64,000 nt of DNA from Leuctra nigra (Eukaryota; Arthropoda; Insecta; Plecoptera; Leuctridae), in the NCBI GenBank assembly GCA_934045905.1, contig OW203770.1, forward strand, positions 6,696,001 through 6,760,000. Direction: 5' to 3'. A program made the position numbers and the translations under genes. Below, in pieces: positions 32,101-43,096 of the stretch; within the stretch, counting starts at the first letter, position 1; every line of letters begins with the position of its first letter. Under the pieces are notes generated by a model that was not told where the DNA came from, ran no database searches, and was given only the letters and a program-made list of their open reading frames with translations.

Positions 32101-33364
32101 GCTTTAGAAAAAAATTATACTTTTTAATACATATTAAAATTTCAGGATAGTTCAAATGCTTAGAAAAGACCAACTTTGGTATTGCATAACTTTTCAAGTA
32201 AATCATATATTTTTGTTAGGTACACCATAGTGGACGTTGCTGCATACCAATCATTCGATTACACTATATCATTTTCTTAAAATAATCACATCAGATCTTC
32301 GTCGATATTTGGGATTTTGTGTTCATTGATGCATATGTATATTAAAAATTTCAAGTTTAGCATTTCATAACTTTTAAGAAAAATAAATGCTCTTTCTATA
32401 CCCGGCGCTGCACTATACTTGCACATAGAAATAGGACGTTCAAAAACGTTCTTTATCAATTGGCTTACAAGTAAGTACCTTTATCAACTCGGATCTTCTT
32501 CAAATTGTGTGGATCATAGGTAAGAAAACCCTCCTTACCTCTATGTGTGGATATTATCTCAATGGTGTATAAAAGTAGGTACATTGTAGATATCAGGTTT
32601 GGTAATTCACAACAATGTATAGACAAAATGTATATGGGTGGCATCGTTATGCTTTTTCTTTAGCCATCAGGTAATATAGATTGTATATTATTTAGGCTTT
32701 GTATTCTTTTGGTGATAATAAATCAAATCTAAATGAAAAATACGAGTATCTTGAAACTCCTATTTTTTGTATTTTGATGTCTTCCATATTTCTTAAATTA
32801 TATCGGATCAGGTCGTTGGTCGGATTACGTCAAATTTTAATGATTGTCATTCCGTAACATTTCGGGGAACAACATATTTTGTCTACACGTTACTTTGCAC
32901 CTTTACTGCCATAAAAGCTGGCATTCGATGAAGCTGTTTCAATTCGCTTATCACCCCAGACAAATATGATGAACATACTATAAGTAAAAATGGTTCATAT
33001 CGTTTCATTGTCATTTTGAATAGGTAGTAATGTATGCTAAAAACATATCTTCTAAAAACAAGTAGGTAACATTTTTTAAGGTACTTGAATACCCTTGAAA
33101 ACCAAACATTAAAAAAAAACAGTTTCAAATTTGGTACCATCCTTGAGTATATGGACCCAAGGGTACCATAGTGTATGGAGGCCCCAGTGTAAGAAGCCAC
33201 TAATTCCCTTTAAAGTCTAATAAAGTCCAATAAATACACATGAGTGTGTGTCTGTTATTAACTTGCAATGAGAAGCAAATTCAGTTATTTTTTCTATAAT
33301 TTAGTGGTTCGTGCTTCTAGATTTCAGTTGTTTTAGACATATAATTGCCGGGTTTTAAGGAATA
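29181..33364. other. gene-free 4.2 kb
   Basis: AT-rich DNA without a supported gene. Small palindromes built on GGTACCTA..TAGGTACC occur at 30555-30605, and a poly-A run at 32070-32085. Another GTGACGTCAT/CCGGAAGT word lies at about 29225. Open frames are all under 110 codons with no recognisable domain. Confidence 0.4.
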
Positions 33365-33365
33365 G

Positions 33366-33428
33366 GGTTCGAGGTGTTGCACGTATCCGTGCTCGCTTAT
33401 CAACGCGTTACACAGAGCTTTTTCCTAG
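33366..33428 (+). mobile_element. Helitron-like family (HLE) 3' end fragment
   Basis: Matches the 3' terminus of the family: GGTTCGAGGTGTTGC, GTGCTCGCT-ATCAACGCGT, ACACAGAGC, then TTTTTCCTAG followed by T. The rest of this copy is missing. Confidence 0.75.
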
Positions 33429-33520
33429 TATAATGTGATTAACACTTTATCGGTTAGTCTCTGATCAGAAAAGTGAAAAGTCTGGTTATGTTATCTCATG
33501 CATAGTATTTAATCATATTA

Positions 33521-33850
33521 TTGAGCGAGCGTAGGGAGCGTCACCACGGTACTCTTATGGCACTTTCTCTGTGTGTTTGTTTTTTTGTTTGTTTGTTTGT
33601 ATGTTTTTTTTTGTGGTCACTGCCCAGGTCAAACCGCTTTTCCAATCGATATGAAAATTTGCACACATACTAACGTAATCTATGCGGTCCCTGGGATCGT
33701 TTTTGAAAGGGAGCCTGTGATTGGTTCAAATTTAAAAAAAATTATCTTTCGAGACCAAAACAGAAATTCCTGCGCATGCGTGAAGTTGACAATTTTACAC
33801 CTTGACCCGTGTGACATCTCTAAATCACTGCCTTATTTCTGCATACGAAA
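33521..33850 (+). mobile_element. HLE 5' part, truncated
   Basis: Starts TTGAGCGAGCGTAGG and follows the family: GTCACCACGGTACTC, CTCTGTGTGTTTG, AGGTCAAACCGCTTT, and GATCGTTTTTGAA. It breaks off before the 3' end. Confidence 0.75.
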
Positions 33851-35499
33851 ATTATAATGCAATAAGAACGCTGCTTTTTAATTTTTCATTGTTGCTTTTT
33901 TGTTTTTTTAAATTTGTCTTTGGCTGTTATAAAATTATTTTAACAAAGAATATTTTATACAATGTATTGATATCAAGAATACTACTTTTTAATTATAGAT
34001 AGGTGAACTTTGAATTCCATTTATTTAAAAGTGTGAATTGAAACTAAATTGATATTTTTTGTTATCACCGGAACACACGGAATGGTAAGTAGTTCCAAAC
34101 CGGATATAGATGGCATTAGTCATTTCTGTTTTGGTCTACGACCACAATTGTCCCCAATCTTACAAAGTTTCAGATAAATCCTCCCATTGGTTAAAATTTA
34201 AAAAAAAAATTTCATGTGATTATTGAAATTTAAGGGAGGACAATGGTGAAAATCCTAAAATCTACAATAAGAATGCAATGGCTGTGAAATTTTAAGGGTT
34301 TACTAACACAAGAAAAAGGATTTAATTTTAATTTTTTTCATTAAAAAAAATCAAAATTTTGGCTTCTAGACAATTTTTTATTTTAAAAAAGTGAGTTTCG
34401 TTGGTACAGTTTTATTTCCACATTTTTTGTGATAACAAAATTAAAAAAATTATTTTATGGAATATAAAAACATAATTAACAATCTGGTAAGAGGAATTTT
34501 TGAAATAATATTTTTTACCTGCACAAAAAAATTATCAAAAAAAATAATAAATTATATTGTAGCAACACCATTGGTTACAAATTTATTGTAGAAGAATGTA
34601 ATGTAAAATGTTGAAACTCCCATCCATACGCTCTCCAAATCAATGAAATTACTGTATATACCGTCGCCCGCTTGAAATCTTAGCGGCACCTGGCTGGGTA
34701 GGCAACCAGGGGCACAGCTAATACCGTGCCCCATTCGTGACGTCATTCTAGAAGTTGACGCATGCGCTCTTGCGTTCTCGCCATAGCAGCGCTCGAGCCG
34801 AACCGCGGTGTTGGGGCACAGAATATTTGTGCCGACGGCATTCGGCAATCATCGGGCTTGATGCTTTTAGCTCGTGGATCATACTTCTCGTCCATCACTC
34901 AACGTTCCCGCTAATCGTTTTGAAGCGTTACTGTTTTTCTTATGGATTTCTTCAGATAAATTAAATAATAATCAGTGTAAATTATGTTTTGTTCATCAGT
35001 ACCTATCGGTACATCATTGTCTCCTACTCTACTAGACTCATAATGTAAGTGGCGCATCAACTTTGTCGAGCTGTGTGTCTTCTTAGTACACAAAATTCTC
35101 AAATCAATGTTTTTATCTTTGGATGGAATGGCACACATGAATGTGTGGTTGTGAACTATAAACGCGTTATTTTGTTTCACTGCTTGCTCTTTATTTACCT
35201 AATAGAAATATAAGCCAACCAATGTTTTCCAAAATCGTCGAAAATACCATATCGTATGCGCACTAAGAACGAATTTTTAACAACAATAGGAAAACTCGTC
35301 CAATCGCTACCAGACTCATTGTTGAGTTGAGTGTCAACTCAACAATGCTTTAATGAATTCATGGAACAATATTATATCTAGGCAACAATATAAGAATCAA
35401 CAACAATATTAGTATGGAAAAATAAAATGGAATCATATGCAAGATGAAAATGAGACGGCTACGGGGAAACCTGATTGTACAAAAACAAAAACTTGTAAA
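33851..35499. other. gene-free stretch with a GC-richer island
   Basis: No supported gene. At about 34660-34880 the base composition is clearly richer in G+C than the flanks, with GCACCTGGCTGG, a GTGACGTCAT word and several CpG sites. It may be an old promoter-like or repeat sequence. The overlapping short frames on both strands give no recognisable protein. Confidence 0.4.
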
Positions 35500-35621
35500 A
35501 AAAACTGCCAAGCACCTTCCCACTTAAAACAATTGAGATCTAAAAGAAGGGCCAAGCAATAATATATTGTTTAAACATTTTCGCACTTAAAATTCGTGAA
35601 ATCATTTCGCCCAGTTACTGC

Positions 35622-37818
35622 CCCCGAGAAATAGAGAAATACTTAAAAAAAGGACTTGGCGCATCGTTTTTTTAAAGACACTTTTCTATCCATAAAAGTA
35701 TAGGAAGAACTCTACAAGTATATTTTCCTGAGTATATCACATTCATTATCGACGAATCATACTACGTTTTAATATAACTAGTACTCTTACCTACTGGCAG
35801 TTTTGGTATTTTGTCAATATTCAGAGGAAATAAACGGATAAACGAATAACGAATAAACGGAAGCGGCCTAGTCTATTCGTTATTGCCACTATTTCTAGGG
35901 TCATATTAATCAATCATACTTCTCAATATCGTGACTGAGGGAAATAGCGAAAGCGCTCATTACAAGAAGGCCGTCAATGAGATTTGTATAAGTGACTAGT
36001 GCACTGAGCCATGCTGCTCAAATAATTACTGACTAGATTTTTATCTAAAGTAATACGTTATGTAATTTATGAATTTTTTTGGTATAAAATGTTAATTAAT
36101 AGCAATTAATTACACGGCGAGAAGGTTCAAAGTATAATGCTGTAGTAGGTATGTTGATGTACCCACAAAACTATAGGTACCTACCAATCACAAACACAAC
36201 TGTTCTGTATTTATTGCTTGTAAGACAATGCTATGTTTCTTTGCGTACTTATATTTAAATTTAAAATATTTTACAGAATGTTCAATATTTAATTTGAAAG
36301 TTTTGTCCCAATTTTTCTAGGCATTTCTGAACTACGTAGTATGTGAGTGGCATAAGCTTAAGAATAGAAAAATGTCTTTAAAAAAACGATGCGCCAAGTC
36401 CTTTTTTTAAGTATTTCTCGGGGGTTGATATTTTTATTTCAATGGTACGATTAAAATTTTGAAAATTCGTTGACTTGGCTCCTTTTTTGATATCACTCCT
36501 TTTCAGTGCTGAATTTTTAGATTTCTTCTATTTTTTTTTTTATAGTTAAAGAGACTTGGCTGGTATTTTTACACGGAGTGTTTTTTCTGGGATATCACTT
36601 CTTTTGTTAGTTTATTCATACAGCTTGTAGCACATGTCCGAGCAGGGACTAATTTCTTTAAAAAAATACGCCTCAACCGATTTGGTTACTATGAAAAGTT
36701 GCGTTTGGTATAAGATGAAAATGATTATCCAAGAAGAATAGCCTAAGTTTCGTTATAATCGATCCAGCCGTTTTCGATACATGACGTCACTTCCGGTTTT
36801 GAAATAGCGGCCGAATTCCGGTATAGGTAATAAGAAAACAATCTAGTTTTATCTAGTTGATACCTTCATGAACGACCATCTGAATTCCTAATCCCTATAT
36901 TTCCGTAAAATCGGTCATGCCGTTTGTAATATATGACGTCACTTCCGGTTTCATTTAGTGGTTCCTGCCGCCATTTCCGGTACCATTAATTTATTTATTC
37001 ATTTTTCACAATTGATTTTTCAAATAAATAGCAGAATGAATACGCAGGAGCTAGTTCAGTTGCAATCGGTACAGGCGTTTTAGATATATGACGTCACTTC
37101 CGGTTTCAGGAATGGCGGCCGAGAACACTGCTACCTTGAATATATAAATTGTATTGTCTATGTTACAATGTAAGTTAATTATGTACGTATTTTAAGTATA
37201 ATTTGTTGAAATAAGTTAAATATTGCGTATTTATGACGTCACTTCCGGTTTAGAAAATAAGAAAATAATATTTTTTTTATTGATACTTCATATAGATGAC
37301 CACCTAAATCGAATGGCGCTAATTTCGTTCTAATCGGTCCAGACGTTTTTGAGTTATGACGTCACTTCCGGTTTCAAAATGGCGGCTTCCGGTTGGTTTT
37401 ATAAAAAGGCACCTCAGACGCCAAAAGTGCACATGTGGTAAAAATTTCAGGTCGATCGGTTCAGCCGTTTAGGCTGTGGCGGTGATAGCGACGTTTCGTG
37501 ATATCAGAATCATCATCATCTTCAGAATCAGAAAGTGGTGTAATTTCACTGTTTTCTCGGTCCTCTAGCGCGCAAATGGCATAACCTATTGTTCCCAAAT
37601 TTGGTATATGTAGTGGGGTGGGCCATAGCTCGAAATTAAGATATTTCGCAACAATGTGAGATTTACCAATTTTGAGATCCAGTAGGCCGAAAATGCCATG
37701 TTGTTGCTTACAGTAAAAGTGTTTGGTCTGCTCCTCAGTTTATTAGGCATTTACGGTATGTTGAGTGACTGTGAGTGTATAGTACGACTTGGCTGGGTGG
37801 AGCGACCGCTCCACTAGA
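35622..37818 (-). mobile_element. HFE copy 3, expanded loop
   Basis: Ends at the right with CCGCTCCACTAGA (37818). The body carries five ATGACGTCACTTCCGGTTT words at about 36781, 36934, 37090, 37221 and 37357. The long-arm end at 36430-36595 is present on one side only. The inner arm (CCCCGAGAAATA ... CTTGGCGCATCG, 35622-35690) pairs with 36365-36425 across a ~680 bp loop instead of the usual 55-70 bp. The outer part of the left arm is lost or replaced. Confidence 0.75.
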
Positions 37819-38540
37819 TTTGTGCGTTCATCTCGTAAAACGCGTATTTGTCGCCACTAGGTAAACTGAAAGGTACACGAAAGATGATTGCAAATGCGTT
37901 TCCTTATTTTTAAATTCTCCCATGTTCACTCTTTTATGTCAAAGTTCCGAAGTATAAACTCAATTGGTAAAGCGTGCAGGCTTACAGATGTTTACAACAC
38001 ATTTTAAATAAAATCCGGATGGTTTTTGGAAGGCAATGTAACTTAAAAGGAACTTAGTTAAGATTAACTAGCTGAGCCACCTGGTGTTTATAGTGCTGGT
38101 GGGAAGGAGTATGACGGGTGATGAAATTTACGCTACCCGCCTTACTCGCCTATGTACACGGATAGCATGGGCCGGCCTATACCTGGCATCTCCACCTCTC
38201 TGCCTCTCCCTGTCAGGTCAACTTAATGTTTACATTTGTTTGTTCATGGCAAATACGATCGATGTCTATTTAGTATTGTTGTCTTCTTCTATAGGTTCTT
38301 GTAAACAGTTATCGAGCTTGCATTTTAATTAGTCCACTGATCTTATTTAGTGATTATTATATTGTTTTGTGATGTTGCTGTGGAAGATAATATTTTCATA
38401 TTTTCAAACCAGGAAACAACTTCGTGCTATTGCCTAGATACTTGAAGAATATTATTGTATTGCCGATGTAAACAAGCCAGACCACTCTCGTATATAACGT
38501 TCGCATCAAAACCAATGTTTATTTTATTAGTGTCAGATTA
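37819..38540. other. gene-free stretch
   Basis: No supported gene. About 38150-38215 resembles a decayed copy of the palindromic MITE at 41825-41940 (GGCCGGCCTATACCTGGC, CTGTCAGG). Confidence 0.4.
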
Positions 38541-38729
38541 GGAGGAACATCAGTTTCAGTTTCATTTATTTCCATTAAACAATGTCACTTGATGAGACTT
38601 TGACTCACAGTTTGGAAATAAATCATGACAATTTAAAAGCGTTTTATTATTCTAACTTTTTAACGTAAGCATTGTTGGATGATGAAATGAAATTTAAATC
38701 TCTCATACCCACAGATTTCCATTAATTAT

Positions 38730-39290
38730 CATGGACCATTTAGTGTAGTTTCTTGTTTATTGTAACCGAGCTTCTAAGATTGACAGATTACAACATCTGA
38801 AATAATGAAATAATTTTTACTAAGTTGTAAACACCTAATAAACCTAGTAATGGAGCCATTTTGTGTGGTTTCTTGTTTCGTATCTGAACCATCAAGATCG
38901 ACAAATTTGCATAATTAAAATAATTAAATTTATTTTAGAAACTTAAAGTTGTGATCACGTAATGGATGCACGTAATGGAGCCTTTTTGTGTGGTTTCTTG
39001 TTTCGTGTTGTTCTTGTTTCTTGTTGAGCCACCAATATTGACAAATTAACTCTATTTTAAATAATATATAAGTGTGACAAATGAAAAGTTGTAAACACGT
39101 AATACACTGAATATTAGTAATGGAGCCTTTACTGAATTTTACTATTTACTAAATTACCTGAATTTTACATAATTAAATAATTCGGATAAATTAAAAGCTG
39201 TGACAACCTTATGCACCCAGTAATGGAGCCTTTTTTGTGTGGTTTCTAGTTTAGTAACTGAGCCACCAAGATTCTGTTGATTAGCATGAC
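38730..39290 (+). repeat. degenerate tandem repeat, ~125 bp units
   Basis: The phrase TAATGGAGCC, then TTTTGTGTGGTTTCT and TGAGCCACCAAGATTGAC-like text recurs four to five times, with irregular spacing (near 38848, 38968, 39118 and 39222). Units are diverged and separated by AT-rich spacers. No coding capacity. Confidence 0.7.
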
Positions 39291-39481
39291 CACGAATTGT
39301 TTTATTGCACAACTTTACGTACAACGTGTACATTGACAATCATTATTAGAGTCCAATGAGTATAATATTAAAAAGAGTTGCTATGTAATCGTTGAATGTA
39401 TTCGGATTAACATTTTGAATATATACACAAGAAGGTTAAACATTTTTTAAGTAAAGAAAAAGATAAAAAAATAAAACGTTT

Positions 39482-39550
39482 GTTACGGGGATCGAACCCG
39501 GCAACGCCGTGATCGAAGTCACTTGCCTCATGTGACCGAGCCAATTCGCC
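39482..39550 (-). repeat. tRNA-like SINE head, copy 1
   Basis: The minus strand shows an A-box-like TTGGCTCGGTCACATGAGG and a B box GGGTTCGATCCCC with a tRNA-like T arm. The anticodon arm is GTGA-CTTCGA-TCAC with a six-base loop. The acceptor stem does not pair. It is followed on the plus side by ATCAAAGAAGAAAGGTGGAGCGTAAA, shared with the second copy. Confidence 0.6.
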
Positions 39551-39787
39551 ACACTGAAATATAAATCTGTGTAGTATATCAAAGAAGAAAGGTGGAGCGT
39601 AAAACGACGTGCGCAATTCCTGATTCCCTGATATCTTCAGTGTTCACGATGGCAACTGGCGTGCCGCGATTGCGATGTTTCGGTCTATTATGATCTTCAC
39701 AGCATCCCTGGACCTCTCATTTGAATATATATCCATGAAGGTATCATCGCTTATACAAATTAAAAAATAATATATGAAAAAAAAAGT

Positions 39788-39868
39788 TTTCCGGGATCGG
39801 GAATCGAACGTGTTATGCAGATGTCGAAGCCAGCTGCCTTCCTAACATGAGCTATCAGTCCGATGGGA
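39788..39868 (-). repeat. tRNA-like SINE head, copy 2
   Basis: A related, diverged tRNA-like segment with GCTCATGTTAGGAAGGCAGC, the same CTTCGA core and a B box CGTTCGATTCCC. It lies about 310 bp from copy 1 and has the same flanking word ATCAAAGAAGAAGGGCGGAACG. It is followed by CACTTCCGGTT words and a (TAAC)n tract at 40205-40225. Together they resemble tandem SINE copies. Confidence 0.6.
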
Positions 39869-40479
39869 ATTAGAGCCGCTGTTTAGTGTATCAAAGAAGA
39901 AGGGCGGAACGTAAATATTGATAATTTTCCCACTTCCGGTTTAAATTTATTGATTTTTCTTGAAGTGGAGTGTCTAGCAATACATTGTCTTTATTGTTGC
40001 CAAATTTCAAAACTCTCGATGGACCCGTTTGACTTTTAAAATATTTAAAATTTAAAATTGTTATAACTTCACTTCCGGTCAAAATGTTTCAGATTTTCTT
40101 TCAAAGGGCACTGCTATAAATATGACTCTATGTCTCTGCCAAATTTCAACTCTCTAGGACAAACCGTTCAACCTGTGGAGAGGGGCAAACAAATTGACCG
40201 TGCCTAACTAACTAACTAACTAACATGAAAGTCAATCCTTGCATGTTTGAGGCCCAAAATTCACCCCGAAGGGATGATCGCAGCACTTTGATATTTGGTT
40301 AGGTGTTGTCAGGTGGCTAAATATACCCGATAACCATGGTTTTCAACTTTCATTTCTAAATGCTTGCATGCGTACTGACACCCCGAAATCGGGCCCGAAG
40401 CGCTTGCAGTATAAGTCTGGTAGTAGCTCGCACGTTGTATTAGAGCGGTGCTTGGCAGCGTCGAGCTAGCGCCCGACTA

Positions 40480-40866
40480 GACTAATTCATGATATGACCA
40501 TGCGAAGTTTTAAGTTGATCGGTCAATCTGTTTTAGTTTAAATTTTAAAAAATCACAGGAAATATGGGTTTAAAATACATTTTAACCAATGGGATGATTT
40601 GGCTGAAACTTCGTAAGATTGGGGGCAATGTTGGCTGCAATGACTTTGCAAAATTTTAAATTGATCGAACATGCAACCAATCGAAAGATTTAAAAAAAAT
40701 TGAACCAATCACAGGATCCCGTTTAAAAACGATCCCTGAGACCGCATAGATTACGTTATCATGTATGCAAAATTTCAGATCGATGGGTTGGGCGGTTTGA
40801 CCTGGGCAGTGCAGGCAAAAAAAGTGCTATAAAAGTACCGCGGTGGCGATCGCTACGTTCGCTCAA
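40480..40866 (-). mobile_element. HLE fragment with 5' end
   Basis: Minus-oriented HLE piece ending CGATCGCTACGTTCGCTCAA at 40866. Internal text (AAAACGATCCCTGAGACCGCATAGATTACGTTA region, given here only as a location at 40725-40755) matches the other copies. The 3' half is missing. Confidence 0.75.
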
Positions 40867-40877
40867 TTACAATTTTA

Positions 40878-41775
40878 CTAGGAAAACGCTCTGTGTGACG
40901 AGTTGAAGAGCGAGCACGGATACACGCAACACCTCGAACCGAAATTATGTCAATCGAAAATGGCATTAAAAGCCAATAATTCTTGAATTTCGTCACAGAC
41001 TTATATAAATATCTCCAAAATCTCCAAAAATATTGGTCCCAATAACCTTGCTAAGTTTTAAGTTGATCGATTAACCCTTTGATTTAACGGTTCCTTGTTT
41101 AGTTTCAAAAATCACAGGATATCTTTCAAAAAATATACCTGGGACCACTCATATGATATGATATTAGTGTGTACACAATATCAGATCAATCTGTTGAACG
41201 GTCATTATTAGTTTCATTTCGTTTGAAACTTTCTGCTCTTACTACCTTGCCTTGAACTGAAGATTCGAAGTCGCCGTGTATTTGACAGCCAACACGCAAA
41301 ATGTCCCTAGAATTACAAAAACTTTTGAAAATAACGACAGATTAGGCTGGAAATTGGCAAAAATATCTTAAATGTTGGTACCAATGACCATGCAAAGTTT
41401 TTAGTTGGTCGGTCAATCGGTTCTAGTTTAAATTTCAAAAATTCACAGGAAAAATGGTTTCAAATTTAAACCAATGGGAGAATTTGCTGAAACTTTTTAT
41501 GATTGGGTAAAATGTTGGTTGCAATGACTTTGCTAAATTTCAAATTGAGCAGAGCAACCAATCGAAAGATATTTTTTTTTAAACTTGAACCAATCACAGG
41601 AGCCCGTTCAAAAACGATCCCAGGGACCGCATAGATTACGTTAGCATATGTGCAAAGTTTCAGATCGATTGAATTTGCGGTTTAACCTGGGCTGTGCGGA
41701 CAAAAAAAACAACAAAAAAACACACAGAGAAAGTGCCATAAGAGTACCGTGGTGACGCTCGCTACGCTCGCTCAA
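40878..41775 (-). mobile_element. HLE full-length copy, 898 bp
   Basis: Minus orientation. The element starts TTGAGCGAGCGTAGCGAGCG (at 41775) and ends GCGTTTTCCTAG (at 40878) followed by T. The 5' terminal GAGCGAGC reappears inverted a little inside the 3' end, an asymmetric terminal inverted repeat. A weak AACGC/GCGTT-type stem lies before CCTAG in intact copies. No coding frame. These traits fit a non-autonomous Helitron2/Helentron derivative. Confidence 0.75.
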
Positions 41776-41824
41776 CAACTATTGCACTTTTGACCATAAT
41801 TGCAATTGGTTTCTTTAAAATCAG

Positions 41825-41940
41825 AACGGACTTAAGGTCGGGGACAGGCAAAGATGAACCCTGCAGTTTAGCATTGCCAGGTATAGGGCGGCCCATGCTA
41901 GAGCGGGTTCTTCTTTGCCTGTCACCGACCATAGAGCTAT
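41825..41940. mobile_element. palindromic MITE, ~115 bp
   Basis: The arms GGTCGGGGACAGGCAAAGATG and TCTTTGCCTGTCACCGACC face each other around a short centre with GCCAGGTATAGGGCGGCCCA. The same termini bound the larger element at 49019-49390. TSD not resolved. Confidence 0.7.
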
Positions 41941-42246
41941 GCTCAGAGCCAAGTAGACTTGCACTCCAATGAAGATAAATACAATAATGACTTGTACTCC
42001 GGGGGTCGGGGTTCGATTTCCCCAGTAATCATCCTGCTTGAGGTATTTGCGTGATTTCCCTCAGTCAAGGCGATGCCGCGAAGATTTCCTACTATTAGGC
42101 CACGACCTCCTCCTTCCAGTCGTCCATCCGTATAGCCATTCTACATCATCGCATCCATTTAACCGTCGCCATTACTCCAGTTGCGGAACAATGCGACGTT
42201 AAACACCAGAAATAATTCAATACGTTCGATTTTAAAAAATATTTGT

Positions 42247-42834
42247 TTGAGCGAGCGAAGCGAGCGTCTCCTTTTGGCTCTCTTGGCACAGACCTCTGTT
42301 TTTTTTATTTTTTTTTCTGTTGGGTGAGGCTGTACAGGTCAGAGCTTTTCTTCGATCGAGCTGAAATTTTGCACATATGTAGAGACAACCTTTTTTGTTT
42401 GCTGACCCCAATTTTTTTTGAAATCCCTTCATTGACTAAAATTTAAATACACATCTCCTGATAGGTTGAAAATGAAAATCGTCTTCGACAAACAGATCTA
42501 ACTCATATTTTGCATGATCATTAAGATCAACATTGTCTCTTATTTTACAAATTTTCAACCTAATCAGTTAAGAACTTATGAACTTATTGACATTTATTTA
42601 TAGCTGTCAGATATGAAGTATCGAAATGAATGTTTTCCAGTGCCAATTGAATTGAATAAGATTTGCTTTATGTATACCAGGGTGCTTAGATGCCATTTTT
42701 TTAAGTTTCGATGAAAAGCATAATATACTTAATATGGATGTATATGTTTAATGCGTTGTGTACGCATTTCCTGTTGGAGAATTTGCACGAACTCGTGCTC
42801 GCTCATCAACGCGTTATTCTGAGCGTTTTCCTAG
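42247..42834 (+). mobile_element. HLE copy, 588 bp, divergent subfamily
   Basis: Starts TTGAGCGAGCGAAGCGAGCG and ends GAGCGTTTTCCTAG followed by T. The interior differs from the main subfamily (CTCTTGGCACAGACCTCTG, GCTGTACAGGTCAGAGC). The same variant interior occurs near the 5' end of the copy at 56240-57110. Confidence 0.78.
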
Positions 42835-43061
42835 TAAAAATAACTGTACTAATAGTAAGTGTAGCTAAGTAGGCCACTTTTATCAGAGGAAAACTATTTG
42901 ATAATTTCCCAAGGTGTAGATTGGACGGCCATGTGCTTATCTCCGCGTTTTTGGAGGGGGGACAAAGTTTGTTCAAGTTTGTGTCACCTTGGCTAAATAT
43001 GAAAGTCTCACTTCCTTTTAACTACTTGCACCCGTTACACATAATATTTATTCGATGAGTC

Positions 43062-43069
43062 TATAAGTA
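43062..43069 (+). promoter_or_regulatory. TATA box of gene A
   Basis: TATAAGTA lies 28 bases before the first codon of gene A. That is suitable for a transcript starting very close to the ATG, as in many arthropod-type genes with tiny first exons. Confidence 0.5.
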
Positions 43070-43096
43070 ATACCTACGTCCTGTCTCCTTATCATA

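Noticed and set aside
34552..34964. Overlapping frames in the GC-richer island
   Set aside because: Both strands are open only because of composition. No splice sites, signal peptide or family match could be supported.
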